NCBI GenBank assembly: GCA_034509925.1 | Contig: CM067528.1 | Span: forward strand, 10,602,501-10,666,500 | Length of the DNA stretch: 64,000 nucleotides | Origin: Hirudinaria manillensis | Lineage: Eukaryota; Annelida; Clitellata; Hirudinida; Hirudinidae | Reading direction: 5' to 3' | Shown here: piece by piece, positions 25,429-64,000 of the stretch | How the letters are laid out: every line of letters starts with the position of its first letter | Numbering within the stretch: position 1 is the stretch's first letter | Notes under the pieces: model-generated | Told to the model about the DNA's origin: nothing | Databases searched by the model: none | Seen by the model: the letters and a program-made list of their open reading frames with translations, nothing else | Translations under genes and position numbers: made by a program

Positions 25429-26069
25429 ATGGTGAAAATAATCAAGAGCGTGGTAGGTTTTATCGCTTATGTAATCACATTCTCGTTCACATTTTGGCAT
25501 TATCTTGCCTAATTTAAGTTGGTTCGTAAATTGGTGTACTTTGTTTTTGAAGGATCAATTGCAGCAGGAAATAAACGCAGCTAGGTCCAAAATTATTATT
25601 CTCGATTTTTTTGCGGAATGGTGTGGACCATGCAAAGCAATTTCTCCAAAATTGGAGGTGATTTATTTTTAACTATGACTCAATTGACTATTTAATTAAA
25701 TTATAATGATTTTGAAATTCCCATTTAAGGAATGGTCCAAAATATTTAACAACATTGTGGTCTTGAAAGTCGATGTTGATGAGTCTGAGGTACGAGTTAT
25801 TTGTTTATATTTTTATCATTTATTTTTCTACTTATCAACTTATTATTGCAGTGCTTAGCGGAGAAATACGAAGTATCTGTAATGCCAACATTCATTGTCC
25901 TTAAGAATGGAGTTGTGGTTAGTTTACCCAGATACTTAGTTTAGGATTTTCATTTTTTGTACTTAATTTAAAATGATTATTTTCTGCAAAGGCTGATACC
26001 TTGATTGGGGGAGATGCAACTAAAGTGGAGACACTCTTTAAGAAATATGACAAGGAATGTGCAGCCTAA
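25429..26069 (+). CDS. TXN: Thioredoxin
   Basis: Small dithiol-disulfide oxidoreductase of the cytosol/nucleus, reduced by thioredoxin reductase. Five exons: 25429-25452, 25553-25657, 25730-25789, 25852-25917, 25992-26069; 110 residues, close to the usual 105, and all phases agree. The start MVKIIKSV matches animal cytosolic thioredoxins. The active site WCGPCK lies in exon 2 within [26 protein letters not shown], the cis-proline segment [11 protein letters not shown] and the C-terminal helix are all present, so no catalytic residue is missing. An N-terminal targeting extension is absent, which argues against the mitochondrial TXN2 type. A polyadenylation hexamer follows at 26254. Confidence 0.96.
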
Positions 26070-26253
26070 CATTAAACAACCATTTATTTCTGATTGGCTC
26101 GTGATTTAGACCATTAAAATCTACTCAGTCCAATTTTTAATGACAATATTTTTTCGACGTTGTCTGTTTTTGATTTGTCTGTGAACTCAATTCAAGCCGA
26201 AGATTGTGGCACTGAAATTTGTCAGCTGAGCGCATGAATGAAGTTCAGTTCAG

Positions 26254-26259
26254 AATAAA
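26254..26259 (+). terminator. Candidate polyadenylation signal AATAAA
   Basis: AATAAA about 185 bp after the thioredoxin stop codon, on the coding strand. Confidence 0.5.
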
Positions 26260-26291
26260 TTAATGCTTTGCATTGTTTGAGATGGTATTAT

Positions 26292-26429
26292 TCATAGATA
26301 ATATCATTTCTCTTGAAGAGGGATTGTGAGTATAGAGTCATACAAAAATGTTCTTGATCTTCATAGACCATATCATTTCTCTTGAAAAGGGATTGTGAGT
26401 ATGAAGTCACACAAAAATATTCTAGATCT
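26292..26429. repeat. Tandem duplication, 2 x 69 bp
   Basis: Units 26292-26360 and 26361-26429 abut exactly and differ at few positions (shared core ATATCATTTCTCTTGAA, GGGATTGTGAGTAT). The duplication lies just downstream of the thioredoxin polyadenylation hexamer. Confidence 0.85.
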
Positions 26430-27548
26430 TACTTTGGATGATCCTCAGCTTGTGTCTATTTTATGCTTTGTCATCCTGATCAGTGACCAAATACCATACT
26501 TTTACTATTCCTATATTTGAATTTTTGAGGTTGCATCTTAAAGAAAGCTTTCTTAATCAATGTATAGTTATTGGAATGCTTAATTTCACTATTGTTTTGT
26601 ATTTGGCTTGACTTTGGCTGCCAGATCTACTTGACTTCTCAAATCTGCATTCTCAGACTTTTTCATATGAACTTCAGATGAAGTTGCTTCCCTGAGTTGT
26701 TTATGTAAGGATTCCTATGAAGGAATTTTAGACTTTAAAAGTTAAGATGGGCAAAATGTTGCCTAGTCTGGGTGAATACCCTAAAACTTGACATTAAGTT
26801 TTTGGCATGAGAAAGGGTGTATTATCCGTCCAGGAATGTTAAACAACTGAATTCCTGATCTACTTGTGGAATAAATAAAATTCAGACTGATTGGGTGGAT
26901 ACACATAGTACAAAGTCGACCTGAATCTAATGCAGATGTGTGTGGGTGCACGCGTACGCTACTCAATCATCTCTAAATAAGCGAACACCATTCTTGAATG
27001 CTCTTGTGAAAAATGATTGAAATACATATGCATTATACTTTAAAAATTTGATTAAAACAATTTGCCTTAGAAAGTCTGGAGACACTTTTGGAAATAATCA
27101 GCAAAAATCATCCACAAAAAAGTTTTAGAAAGCTGCAATTCAGCTTCATTCTGCTGTGCTAAATTCCAGCAAAACATTTTAAAGTGATGCTGAATTGCTC
27201 CAATCCTCGCTCATTTGTTTAGAAAGGACATGATGAGCTATTTAAAATAATTGTTGAGTTTAGAACACTTGTCAATTTGATTATACCTATTTGTCTTTAT
27301 TCATGAGCGTGTTATTCCACCTTTGTTTTCATATACGGGAGACGCAATTAATTATCCACAAAATTATATCATAATATAATATACAAAATTAAACATTGTT
27401 ACTGTAAAAAATATAAATGTTTTGATAAGCATTTTCATTAGAAAACATTAGGCAATTTTCGAGTGATAATTCTTTTTCGCTGCATGCTGTTATTCTTGTA
27501 TATCGTTCTGTCCGTTGACGCCATATTGTAGTTTGTAAACATCATAAA

Positions 27549-30367
<2,819 letters not shown>

Positions 30368-30438
30368 ACATTTTACCCCTTCTTTTCAACCACGCCCCAT
30401 CCTTAACTCTCCTGACACTGTTTTTATTATCTTAAATT

Positions 30439-30444
30439 AATAAA
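30439..30444 (+). terminator. Candidate polyadenylation signal AATAAA
   Basis: AATAAA about 70 bp after the DHX15 stop codon. Confidence 0.55.
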
Positions 30445-30664
30445 CTGACCATCTTAGGAATAATGTCGTTTAGTGCTTGGACGTGAAAATAAGTCTGAGA
30501 CATGAATTTGTTTGGACTCAGACGCTCGTCAAGAATTTTGACATCTGGAATATGATAAAAGCACGTGGCACTGAAGTTGTGTTTATGGGAATTCATGACT
30601 TTCTGCTGCACGAACTGGTAATTTACAGTGCAACAAACATCGTGCAAGTAATTTTATAGCATTC

Positions 30665-30840
30665 ATTATTATGGTATTATTATGATGAGTTGTTATGGTT
30701 AAGATCTGTTATGGTATTTATTATGATGAGTTGTTATGGTTAAGATCTGTTATGGTACTTATTATGATGAGTTGTTATGGTGTTATTATGATGAGTTGTT
30801 ATGGTTAAGATCAGTTACGGTGTAGTTATGATATTATTAT
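30665..30840. repeat. Tandem repeat of about 45 bp, three to four units
   Basis: Units share the core TTATGATGAGTTGTTATGG followed by TTAAGATC[TA]GTTA. One unit is shortened. It lies in the roughly 0.8-kb gap (30368-31174) between the convergent DHX15 and PELP1-like genes, which otherwise shows nothing coding. Confidence 0.8.
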
Positions 30841-31174
30841 TACAATTTGGGTTTTTGTTCGCAAATGTCTTCAACGACAAATGTTGACACTGAAAAGCTG
30901 TCATGCCCCAAAGTGGGTTCAGACACGTCTGGAATGATCCATTGAGGAGTCCTTAAAGCTGTCACTAACATGTACAAGCTGAGATGATGCAAATGCCAAC
31001 ACAACTTCAATTTGTGTGGCCCCAATGCTCTATAGGTTGGGTGCTTTGTGCAAACTAAACCACATCCAGCAAAAACTTTAGCAATTATTTATCGAGTATA
31101 CCATGTATATAATCTTGAAAAATCAATGGGGGAAACTGTTTTTATTTTAAAAGTATGTTTATGTTGAGGTCATG

Positions 31175-34100
31175 TCACTGCCAGGCTTCATCCAAACTCG
31201 CAACAATGGATTGTATCTGGAGGGAATAAAATAAAATCATTTAATTAATAATTTAAAAAATGTAAAATACAAGAAAGTCTACTCACATCAACTACTCCAT
31301 GTGCTTCCTTTGTAGTTGTGGAAGCATCCTGTTGATTCGGATCTGTTTTGTCACTCTTGAGCGAGTTGTCACAAGTCTTGCTTCTCTTTGAATTGCTTTG
31401 ATCTTCATCAGTTTCTTGGCTTAGTTTCCTCTTTTCAGGACCCTTTGCTGGTCTTTCTACCTTCTGTAGATTCTCTGTGGTTTCTAGGTTTGCTTTTTCT
31501 TTGATCGCATCTTGCTTGATGTTTTGATGAACTGCATTTGGTTCCTTGTCATCTGAATCATCCTTGGGAACTTCACTCTCAACATCACTGTCCATCTCGA
31601 CGTAATCATTATCATCATTGTCTTCACAGATAACGTCATCTTGATTGGCCTCATCAATTTTTTTGTCAACACTCTCCTCAACAACAGTCTCCTTTTGCTC
31701 CAAATTGGCTCCATTTTTCTCCTCAACCTCTTCCTCTGCAACATTCTTTGCCACTCCAACATTGTCAACATCTTCTGCATCCCCAACAGCAGTGGTGTCT
31801 CCGTGGTGCTCAGAGGTTACGTCGCCAAAGGTCGGAATCGCAGACTCCTCGTCACCTCCCGTCTCCTCCACAGACATGGCAATGTCTTCAGCTTCTGAAA
31901 GTGAAGTGGTGGCAGCTGGCAAATGCCTGGCATGATCGATTGTAAAACTCAGCCACTGCAATGTCTGCTTGCAGATTTGTTGAACCTTAGGGAAGCAAAG
32001 CATGACATTAAATTCCACTTGAGTATTCTGAGTCATCTCTTTTTTCAAGAGACATAGAAATTTCCCTCTTTCAATCAACAAACAATGCAACACAACTCCA
32101 CTGAATGCTGACCTGTTGCTTAGCAACTGGAAGAGAAAAAATCGAGACATACCTCTGGATTCGACGTAGAGTGAGATCCGCTCCTGATGATCTGACAGGC
32201 TGCATTGAAGGCCTGGGTGTCCCTCAACAGGGGCAGACTGATCAAAGAACTGAGAAGTCGGTACAGAGCTTTCTGCACCTCTGGCGAGCCGTAAATGCCA
32301 ATGGAAGAAGAGGAAATGCTCAGTGGGTTGGCAGTCCACAGTCCTTGGAGTTTTCTCACTTGTGGAATGATGAACCTCCAGATTGGCTACAAGATATTGC
32401 AATTGTTTATTAACATATTACTAAGTTGTATCAAGCAGCCAATTACATACAATTATATAATTAAAATTATATACATGAGAACATAAAATATCAAACAAAA
32501 TACATGTTAATTATGTTATTGCTATATTAATTGTATGTCAATCAAATATACAAAAAAATATACAATATGCAATCAAAATACAAAATGTATTACGCAAGAC
32601 CACAAGTCAATTCAAGAGTTGACTTACCATCACCATAGCATACATGATGGACTGTCTCTTGGATTCCTCGCTGGGCATGGCCGGATAAATGGTTTTGTCC
32701 TCCGTGAGGATGGAAAGGTGGAGGAGTTTGCTGTCACTGGTGACGAAGCAGTTTAGAGCTGGAAGGTGTAACGTGCGTGTGTGTGAATGTGGTGTTAAAA
32801 TAGGTGCAAAGGTCAGAGCTCCAAACTTTAAATAACATAAATAAGCAGATATATACATTTGTACATAAAATATCACAACATTCTGCTATGCAATTTTTAT
32901 TCTTTAAGTACAAAATCTTATCTAATCTCAGAGAAACACCATCACATACATACCAGCGTATTGGTCAGCATATTTAAACATAGTTAAAGTGAATAATGTA
33001 CCTTCAATAGCAGAGACACACATGCCTATCTCCTCGTCAGAGGCCTGCACCCCATGACCTCTGTGGTGATGGTCTTCTGGGATGGAGTCAAGAGCCTTGT
33101 TCCTCTTACGCTTCTTGGAATAGGCATCATTGGATGAGGCAGAGATCTTCATCTTGTTGGCGATGGACGTGCTGGAGTCGGCTATCGAGATGGGAAAGAT
33201 GCAGTCCTTGACGGACGCTCCGACGATGGAATTCAGAGGCGTCATGGACGAAGGGAAGATGTTGTAAAGGAAGCACAACCTCAAGCAGGTGTAGATGGAT
33301 TTTCTCAGTGAACTGTAAATTCGTTAAGTCGTTAAGGACTCGTAAAGTAATCGCATGTTTTCAAAACGTCTGACCAGAATTTCGGCTTCTCGTCCGTAGC
33401 CTTGCGACCAGTGTCCCTGAGAGCCTGGTTCATGTAGTCATAGATGATGTTGGAATTTAATGAAAGGACTTCACAGTATCTGGTCAGGTAAAGTTAAATC
33501 TCGTTTGTAGTCTCAGAAACTCTCAGAAATATGTGATGATTATTTTCATTTTTTAATCAGGAAATTTTAATTAAATTGACAATTAAATGATTGATTGAAG
33601 CACTGAAAATGGATTGAAATGGTTGAAACCAACCTGGAGAGAAGGACTTCCAGAATGGAAAATGCCAACTGATGCAACTGCAAGATGTAGGGCTTGACCA
33701 GCTCAGATATCTGTTACAAATTGATCGATTAATAATATGTTGCAATAAAATCATAAAAGAAAGTAATTGCAAGTCATCTAATATTAAATTAATAATTTTA
33801 TAATAAACAACAAATCCTAGTAATTAGTTCAAATGTGACAAATAACATTATAGAAATTTAACGTTTAAATTTAATTAAAAACATTTAAAAGATTTAAAAT
33901 TAATTAAAAAGTAAAAAGAATTCAAATGAAAAATTGAAATCCAACAACTCACGATGTTCATGTTCAAGAGTTGATTGATGACGTCAAATATTGATTTTGA
34001 CTCGAACTGCTTGACCTGGGGTTGCCTGGAACAAGATTTATGGATTGCAATGAATTAACATAATAATAATAATAAAAAATAATAATAATTCTGCTATGAT

Positions 34101-36291
34101 TTAAATTTATTAAAAAAAAAGTAAGAATAGAATAAATAGTTTATAGTTATTTATAAATTAATTAGCACGACCATTAATCTATTAATGGTAACAATGATGC
34201 AATGATTGTTGAGAGCAGGGAAGACAATGAAATTAACTCGTGATGATTTGTGAGGTTGTGATGATTTGTTGTATCAACTCATGTAAACTAGCAACAACAA
34301 CAACAATGATGCAATCATTACTATTAATGCTGAAGCAACTAGATTGGAATCAGACTAAGGACACGTTAACATGAATTAATGGCATTTAAAAATATAAATT
34401 GCAAAATCATTTGCAAAAGATTCTCACATCAGGAGTGCAATCAAAGTCTTCACGTGTCCTGTGATTTTGTGAACGAGGCTGTAAAATGCATTCTTCTTGG
34501 TTCCTTCTGATTTTTTAGTCAACTCTGCAGTGAAAAATAAATAAATAAATTCAAATTAACTATATAAATTAATTATATTGAAGTCTTTATAGACTTTAAC
34601 TAAATAAATTTTATCGAATTAAACATTAATTTCCAAAAACCTGTTTCAAACGAAGTCAATGAACTTCTCAGTCCGTTCAGAACTTTATCGAAGGTGGTAG
34701 ACCAGTTTTCTTGGTGGGCCTGACCCGAGGATCCGACGCCCCCCGTGCCGGGCACCATGGCCAAGCACCGAGCTGCCAACTGTTAGGAACAAACGACCAT
34801 ACAATTCATCATACACAACAACGACAACAACACCAATGCCAAGAATAAAATGCAAGAACAACAACCTCTTGTATCTTCGGATCCTGATGGTCAATGAGCA
34901 GACTGAAGAATTTGTCAAACTTGCCCTTTGAATTTTCAAGCGATTTTTATTTAATGACTGTGAAATTATTCTGATATTTGCAGAAATTACAGAAAATAAA
35001 TTAATCTTTTGAATATTTAAGGTACTTTCACAAATGGTTAATTAATATTCATTAATGGTTAATTAATATTCATTAATGGTTAATTAATATTCATTAAAAG
35101 CTACCTTGTGCTGTCCGCATATTGATGGCAGATTGGTCAGAAACTCATTCAAAAGTTTCAACTTCAAGTTCAGGGACGTCTGTTTTGGAATTATTGGAGG
35201 AGTAAAAATTAAGAAACTATTATACTTCTGTTTCTTGTTGTTTTTTTTTACATAATTTTAATAGTTAAATTGAAATTATTGACAAAACTATGGATAATAA
35301 TAATAATATTATTATAATAAATAATATTTATAAGCAATAATTTTGAACAATTTGCTTCTACAAACATCATTCTTCATCTCTTCGTTGACGTTTTTCCCAA
35401 CGATGTGGTTGGTCAGCGTCGTCAGGAGTTGAGCAGTTTCTTGTGAGGGAATCAACCTTGGAATGAGCTTCAGAAGAAGTTTGTAAGACATTTCCTTCTC
35501 TTGTTGGTTCAAAGGTGTCTGAAAAGGCAAATCAAGGAATAATAAATTTTAAATACATACTGAAAATAGACACTCCACCTTGTATAAAAAAATTATAAAG
35601 ACTTAAATTATTTTAACTGTGTAAAATATTTTAAAAATCATTTTAATACAAAAGCAGCCAGACATTGTGTAGCTCAATGAGATTACCATGAATGTGTTTA
35701 TCAGGGAAGCAACCCACTGGTTGATGTGTGCCGATAATTTCTCGGCATTACATCCTTCAACCGATAATTCAATGAGTGGGAAGCAAGAAAACCTCGATTG
35801 TGCACTTTGAAGAGCATTGTTGATGGTTGACAACAATTCTGAAGAATCACTTGTATCCTGGAAAAATAACATTCTTCTCCATTCTCATATTTCAAAACAA
35901 TTTTATATATAATAGAATGTGAACTGGAAATAATATTTCTAAGGGCATAAAAGTGACATTTAACAAATTATTCAATTATACACAAACTATTTCTGAGTAT
36001 TTAGAGTAGAATCTTTGTTATTAATGTAGAAAAGAACGCTGGCAATTGCTATCAAAAGCTGGAATAGAAAGTGACTACCTGAGAAAAAAGTGCACTTTCT
36101 CCTTTATAATGTAAAGAATAAACATCCTCATTAATACTTAAACTAATTGGCTTCTTAGAACCCTGTGTTTCGTTGCTCTGTAAACTTTGAATCCGAACAG
36201 GTTCATTTCCACTCTTTTTGCCTTTATCTTGTGCCTTCGGATTTTTGTTTTTCTTTTCAGTTTTGTTTATCAGCTTGTTTAAGTTGAACAT
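31175..36291 (-). CDS. PELP1: PELP1/RIX1-like protein with acidic C-terminal tail
   Basis: Likely homolog of PELP1 (yeast Rix1), scaffold of the nucleolar complex with TEX10, WDR18 and SENP3 that matures pre-60S subunits. Exons in transcript order: 36291-36079, 35857-35687, 35518-35366, 35179-35105, 34925-34866, 34779-34641, 34524-34428, 34025-33953, 33710-33634, 33479-33375, 33312-33002, 32758-32628, 32386-32153, 31985-31287, 31216-31175; 2580 nt, 859 residues, phases agree. The first half is a helical-repeat region; LAARCLAMVPGTGG and NWSTTFDKVLNGLRSSL resemble the conserved RIX1 block of PELP1, and PEVQKALYRLLSSLISLPL resembles a later PELP1 segment. The last large exon encodes a Glu/Asp-rich tail with basic clusters (GPEKRKLSQE, SNSKRSKT), as in the acidic tail and NLS of PELP1. 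Assignment rests on this recalled similarity, so the gene is firm but the name less so. Confidence 0.75.
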
Positions 36292-37295
36292 TATTATCGT
36301 TCTCAGTATCGGCGATTAATATCTTCTGGTCAACTTTATTTTCGCCAACACATGTGATATTCTTTGCAAAAATTATCGGTCAAAACAAAGAAACTATAAT
36401 GTACCGCTAATCTTTATTTGACTTTTTTTTAAAAACTACTCATCATTATTGATTCGCTAGTATTGTTTATTGAAGAAATTGTACATCGTGCGATCGATAA
36501 TTTGCTGATTGCAGAATGGATCAGTGTTTATTCAACCCGACATCACCATGTCTCGCATCTCATTACATATTTCGCCATCCAATTCTCCTATTTCCAAATT
36601 ACCATCTGTTCATAGAATAATAAAATAAATAATTATTCTCTACGTTACACCTAGACGCATTCCAGGGAAGCTACAGATGTAGCCCCAACTTCACCTAACG
36701 ATACATCGTTAAGCCGAAGTTAAGGATTAAAGTAGACTCTTAAACCAGCTAATGGATTGTTCTAAGAATCAAAATACGTCTGCCATTCACTTCTTCCTTA
36801 GCATAATTTTCCCAGACTCAAGTATAAGAATGAGACTCACTAGAGAGGACACTAATTTCCATCACTCTAATTCTCAAAAATTCTCATCACAAACAAACCA
36901 CTTCAGTTTATCGTCAGACGATTTCGAAAGCCAAAAATGAATGTCTGTAAAAATCACCAAATAAAGATGATCGATTAAAATTAATCGACACCTGCGATTA
37001 AAAATTGAAAACGTTTTGTGACGTTTAAAGCATCAAAAACTGAAGCCAACAGTAGAAACAGAGAGAAAAAAAGGAGTAAATAAACAATAAATTTCAAGAA
37101 AATTCAAGAAAAAGATCGACTATGAGAGTTCCATCGTTGAGTTGTTTGTCTGCTAATCCTAGCCGCCTCCGCAACTTTCAAGAATAACAAGTTCAGACTT
37201 TGAAGAAGAAGAAGAAGAAGAAGATGAGGAAAAAAATAAAATAAAGATGCCTGCCGAGCAGAAAATATGATTGAGCTCAACCGACTGATCGATTA

Positions 37296-37323
37296 ATCAA
37301 GCGATCAATCAATCAATCAAGCG

Positions 37324-37394
<71 letters not shown>
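37296..37394. repeat. (TCAA)n tetranucleotide array
   Basis: Nearly pure TCAA units over about 100 bp, with an interruption by GCGA near the left end. Confidence 0.9.
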
Positions 37395-37597
37395 TATGAA
37401 CTCAAAAAACAGCAAGCAGATACCAAAGTCTGTCTACTCGAATGGTTTTCGTTTTTTTTAAAACACCTCCAAAATGAATAATTAATTAATTACCCATCGC
37501 GAAATGATAAAAACACGGACGCAACACGAGTTTCCAGAAATGAAATGTAAATGAAATAAAACGTTGAACGCCAGAAAAGTGAGGGAGTGGAGAAAAT

Positions 37598-37599
<2 letters not shown>

Positions 37600-37648
<49 letters not shown>

Positions 37649-37680
37649 CATCAATCAATCAATCAATCCATCAATCAATT
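37600..37680. repeat. (TCAA)n tetranucleotide array, second block
   Basis: About 80 bp of TCAA units interrupted by TCCA, 200 bp from the first block. Confidence 0.9.
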
Positions 37681-38968
37681 CTTCAATCTCCGACTCAAAA
37701 TGACTACAAGAATTAACCATCGGAAACAACAGAGGTAGACGTATTTACAAAAGCGTTAGCATCAGAGTCACAACACTTAGTCAATAAATAACAAATTTCA
37801 TAATAATAATAATAATTATTATTATAATTATATCAGCGCTGATGATGATAATGATGATAGTAATGATTTGTAAACAATTAGAAATAAACTTAAGAACTTA
37901 ATGGTTTGCTTAACAGAAGCAAAAAGGATGAAAAGAACGACAGAAAATGAAAAAAAAAAAAGGCATCAAACGACCGAAGACGTTTGTAAATATTACGAAT
38001 ATTACACGTCATATTTTATAAACAATCAACTAACTAATAATAATTATTAACGATCGGTTACATAGTAATTAGTAATTATGAGTTGCATAATTTTACGGAA
38101 AGATGGAAAATATGATTACAAATAAATGGTTACGACACGATTTTAGTTTCCTTTGTGCTGTTTATCACATTATTCTTGAAAAATTTTTGAAAAAAAAATA
38201 ATAATAGGCCCATCGTTGTGAACTCCATCATCATCATCACCACCATCATCGTCATCACAACCACCATCATCATCATCACCACCACCACCATCAACGTCAT
38301 CATTGTCGTCACCAATGAATTGCTTTTTCTTGGCACTATCCGAGGGGAGAACAGACAAAGCACGACCTAAGCACACACGAACATGGCACTAAAAGTAACA
38401 ACAACAACAACAACAACAACAACAACTGTCAACAACAACAGCAAGAGTACGACTAAACAACGAAACAAGATGGAGATGCTACCAAATAAGAGAACCGAAT
38501 GGAAGGTGCAGACGACTAAAACGACGACCTCGCGAAGCGACCGTGCGGGTTTGCGGAGTCGCGACGGAGAGACCGAGAAAAGAAAGCGAGAGAACGTCTC
38601 CTCGTACCTTGTGCCGTTATTGCCGCGTTCCGTGCGCTCGTGCGCCGCACGACTTCGAAACGTCTACTTCTCCGTCGAATGTCAAACGGAAAAGTCGAAA
38701 AATTCCTAAACTGCCACGGCAGACGAGAACTTGGGCAGACGCCGTGGCGACGAGGGACCGCCCGGGGAGGGTGATCCGGGGGAGGTTGTTGCTTTTCTAC
38801 AAAGGTGAGAAGTTCTTTTTGCTTCTTTGCTTCTAAAGAGGACTTGTGACGACATCAACGACAGTGGCGATGGTGAGGACGACGACGACGATGATGATGA
38901 TGAGGAGGAGGAAGAAGACGAGGAGCAGGAGGAGGAGGAGGAGGAGGAGGAGGAGGAAGTTGGTCGGC

Positions 38969-63625
<24,657 letters not shown>

Positions 63626-63949
63626 CTGTCAGTCGAATATCATTTCATTCCTTCACTTCTTTCGGTCAATCACAGTTAAAATAAATACAATCAAATAAAT
63701 TAAATTATATTCAATTATATTCAATTATATTTAATTAATTTCAATGAATTAAAATAAATTCGGATTTAATTTTAATCTAAATAAATCAAATTAAAGTCCC
63801 GAAACAAGCAATCAATTAGACATTCATTAGAGAGGCCTAATAGCGACCTGGAGGCAGGCAATGATTGGATGGAATCCCCGTCGCAAAGCCGTGAGTGCTG
63901 GCAGAATAACACGCAACTGGAAATGGATAGATGGAAGGAAGGAAAGATG

Positions 63950-64000
63950 GGTAGGTGGATGGATGGATGGATGGATGGATGGATGGATGGATGGATGGAT
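63950..64000. repeat. (GGAT)n array at the window edge
   Basis: GGAT units run to the last base; the right end is cut by the window. Confidence 0.9.

Larger units (their letters stand above)
26070..27548. other. Intergenic spacer
   Basis: It contains the thioredoxin 3' UTR, a two-unit 69-bp tandem repeat at 26292-26429 and the DHX15 promoter region. No further gene is supported. Confidence 0.55.
36292..38968. other. Repeat-rich spacer between PELP1-like and plexin genes
   Basis: No supported gene. It has TCAA tetranucleotide arrays near 37.3 and 37.6 kb, an ATT run near 37.8 kb, a CAT/CAC array at about 38.21-38.32 kb, a CAA run at about 38.40-38.43 kb, a GC-rich stretch at about 38.53-38.78 kb and a GAG/GAT triplet array at about 38.87-38.96 kb touching the plexin stop codon. 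The right end should be plexin 3' UTR, so some arrays are probably transcribed. Confidence 0.6.

Noticed and set aside
31986..32152. Continuous frame joining plexin-independent PELP1-like exons 13 and 14
   Set aside because: The 167-bp segment has GT-AG ends and a non-conserved peptide, so it is treated as an intron that happens to be open in one frame.
38383..38709. 108-codon plus-strand ORF after a CAA run
   Set aside because: Starts with a poly-Thr repeat artefact, has no domain or splice context and lies in the plexin 3' flank.
63848..63916. 69-bp candidate plexin exon with AG and GT ends just upstream of PSI1
   Set aside because: Frame and phase would fit, but the peptide does not resemble the end of a sema domain, so I left it out of the model.

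Overview
This is a window of animal nuclear DNA: AT-rich, full of trinucleotide and tetranucleotide repeats, with compact multi-exon genes split by short GT-AG introns and exons clearly richer in G+C than the introns. The protein set (kinesin-6, BTB-zinc finger, polyamine/spermine oxidase, thioredoxin, DHX15, PELP1/RIX1-like, plexin) is bilaterian. The compact introns, heavy microsatellite load and an R4/Dong-like retrotransposon suggest an invertebrate, possibly a lophotrochozoan such as a leech-like annelid, but that assignment is an impression only. I built spliced models by hand from reading frame, splice sites and family conservation. In seven models (KIF20, BTB-ZF, amine oxidase, TXN, DHX15, PELP1-like and the plexin part) the exon lengths sum to a multiple of three with phases matching at every junction.

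Layout. 1-4.57 kb: no gene seen, one copy of a 370-bp repeat. 4.57-12.42 kb (+): 19-exon KIF20-type kinesin, with a second copy of that repeat in an intron. 13.01-13.95 kb (+): unrecognised small secreted/type I membrane protein with a frame-preserving 93-bp intron. 14.35-16.97 kb (+): BTB/POZ protein with five C2H2 fingers; a decayed copy of its 3' end lies about 3 kb downstream. 21.0-24.05 kb (+): FAD amine oxidase. 25.43-26.07 kb (+): thioredoxin. 27.55-30.37 kb (+): DHX15/Prp43 helicase, convergent with 31.18-36.29 kb (-), a PELP1/RIX1-like protein; both families act in ribosome biogenesis. 36.3-38.97 kb: repeat-rich spacer. 38.97-63.63 kb (-): 27 exons of a plexin from PSI1 to the stop; its sema domain lies beyond the window.

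A nearly complete non-LTR retrotransposon (Myb-like N-terminus, reverse transcriptase, CCHC knuckle, restriction-like endonuclease) sits antisense in one plexin intron, inside TAA repeats and between long direct repeats, as expected for the Dong/R4 group. One frameshift separates its N-terminal part from its main frame. The plexin cytoplasmic GAP region carries unusual low-complexity insertions, including poly-Gln and His/Gln tracts. I found no wholly new genetic system. The best leads are the plexin insertions, the kinesin switch II substitution, the retroelement with a hairpin right after its stop codon, and the intron that can be read through.
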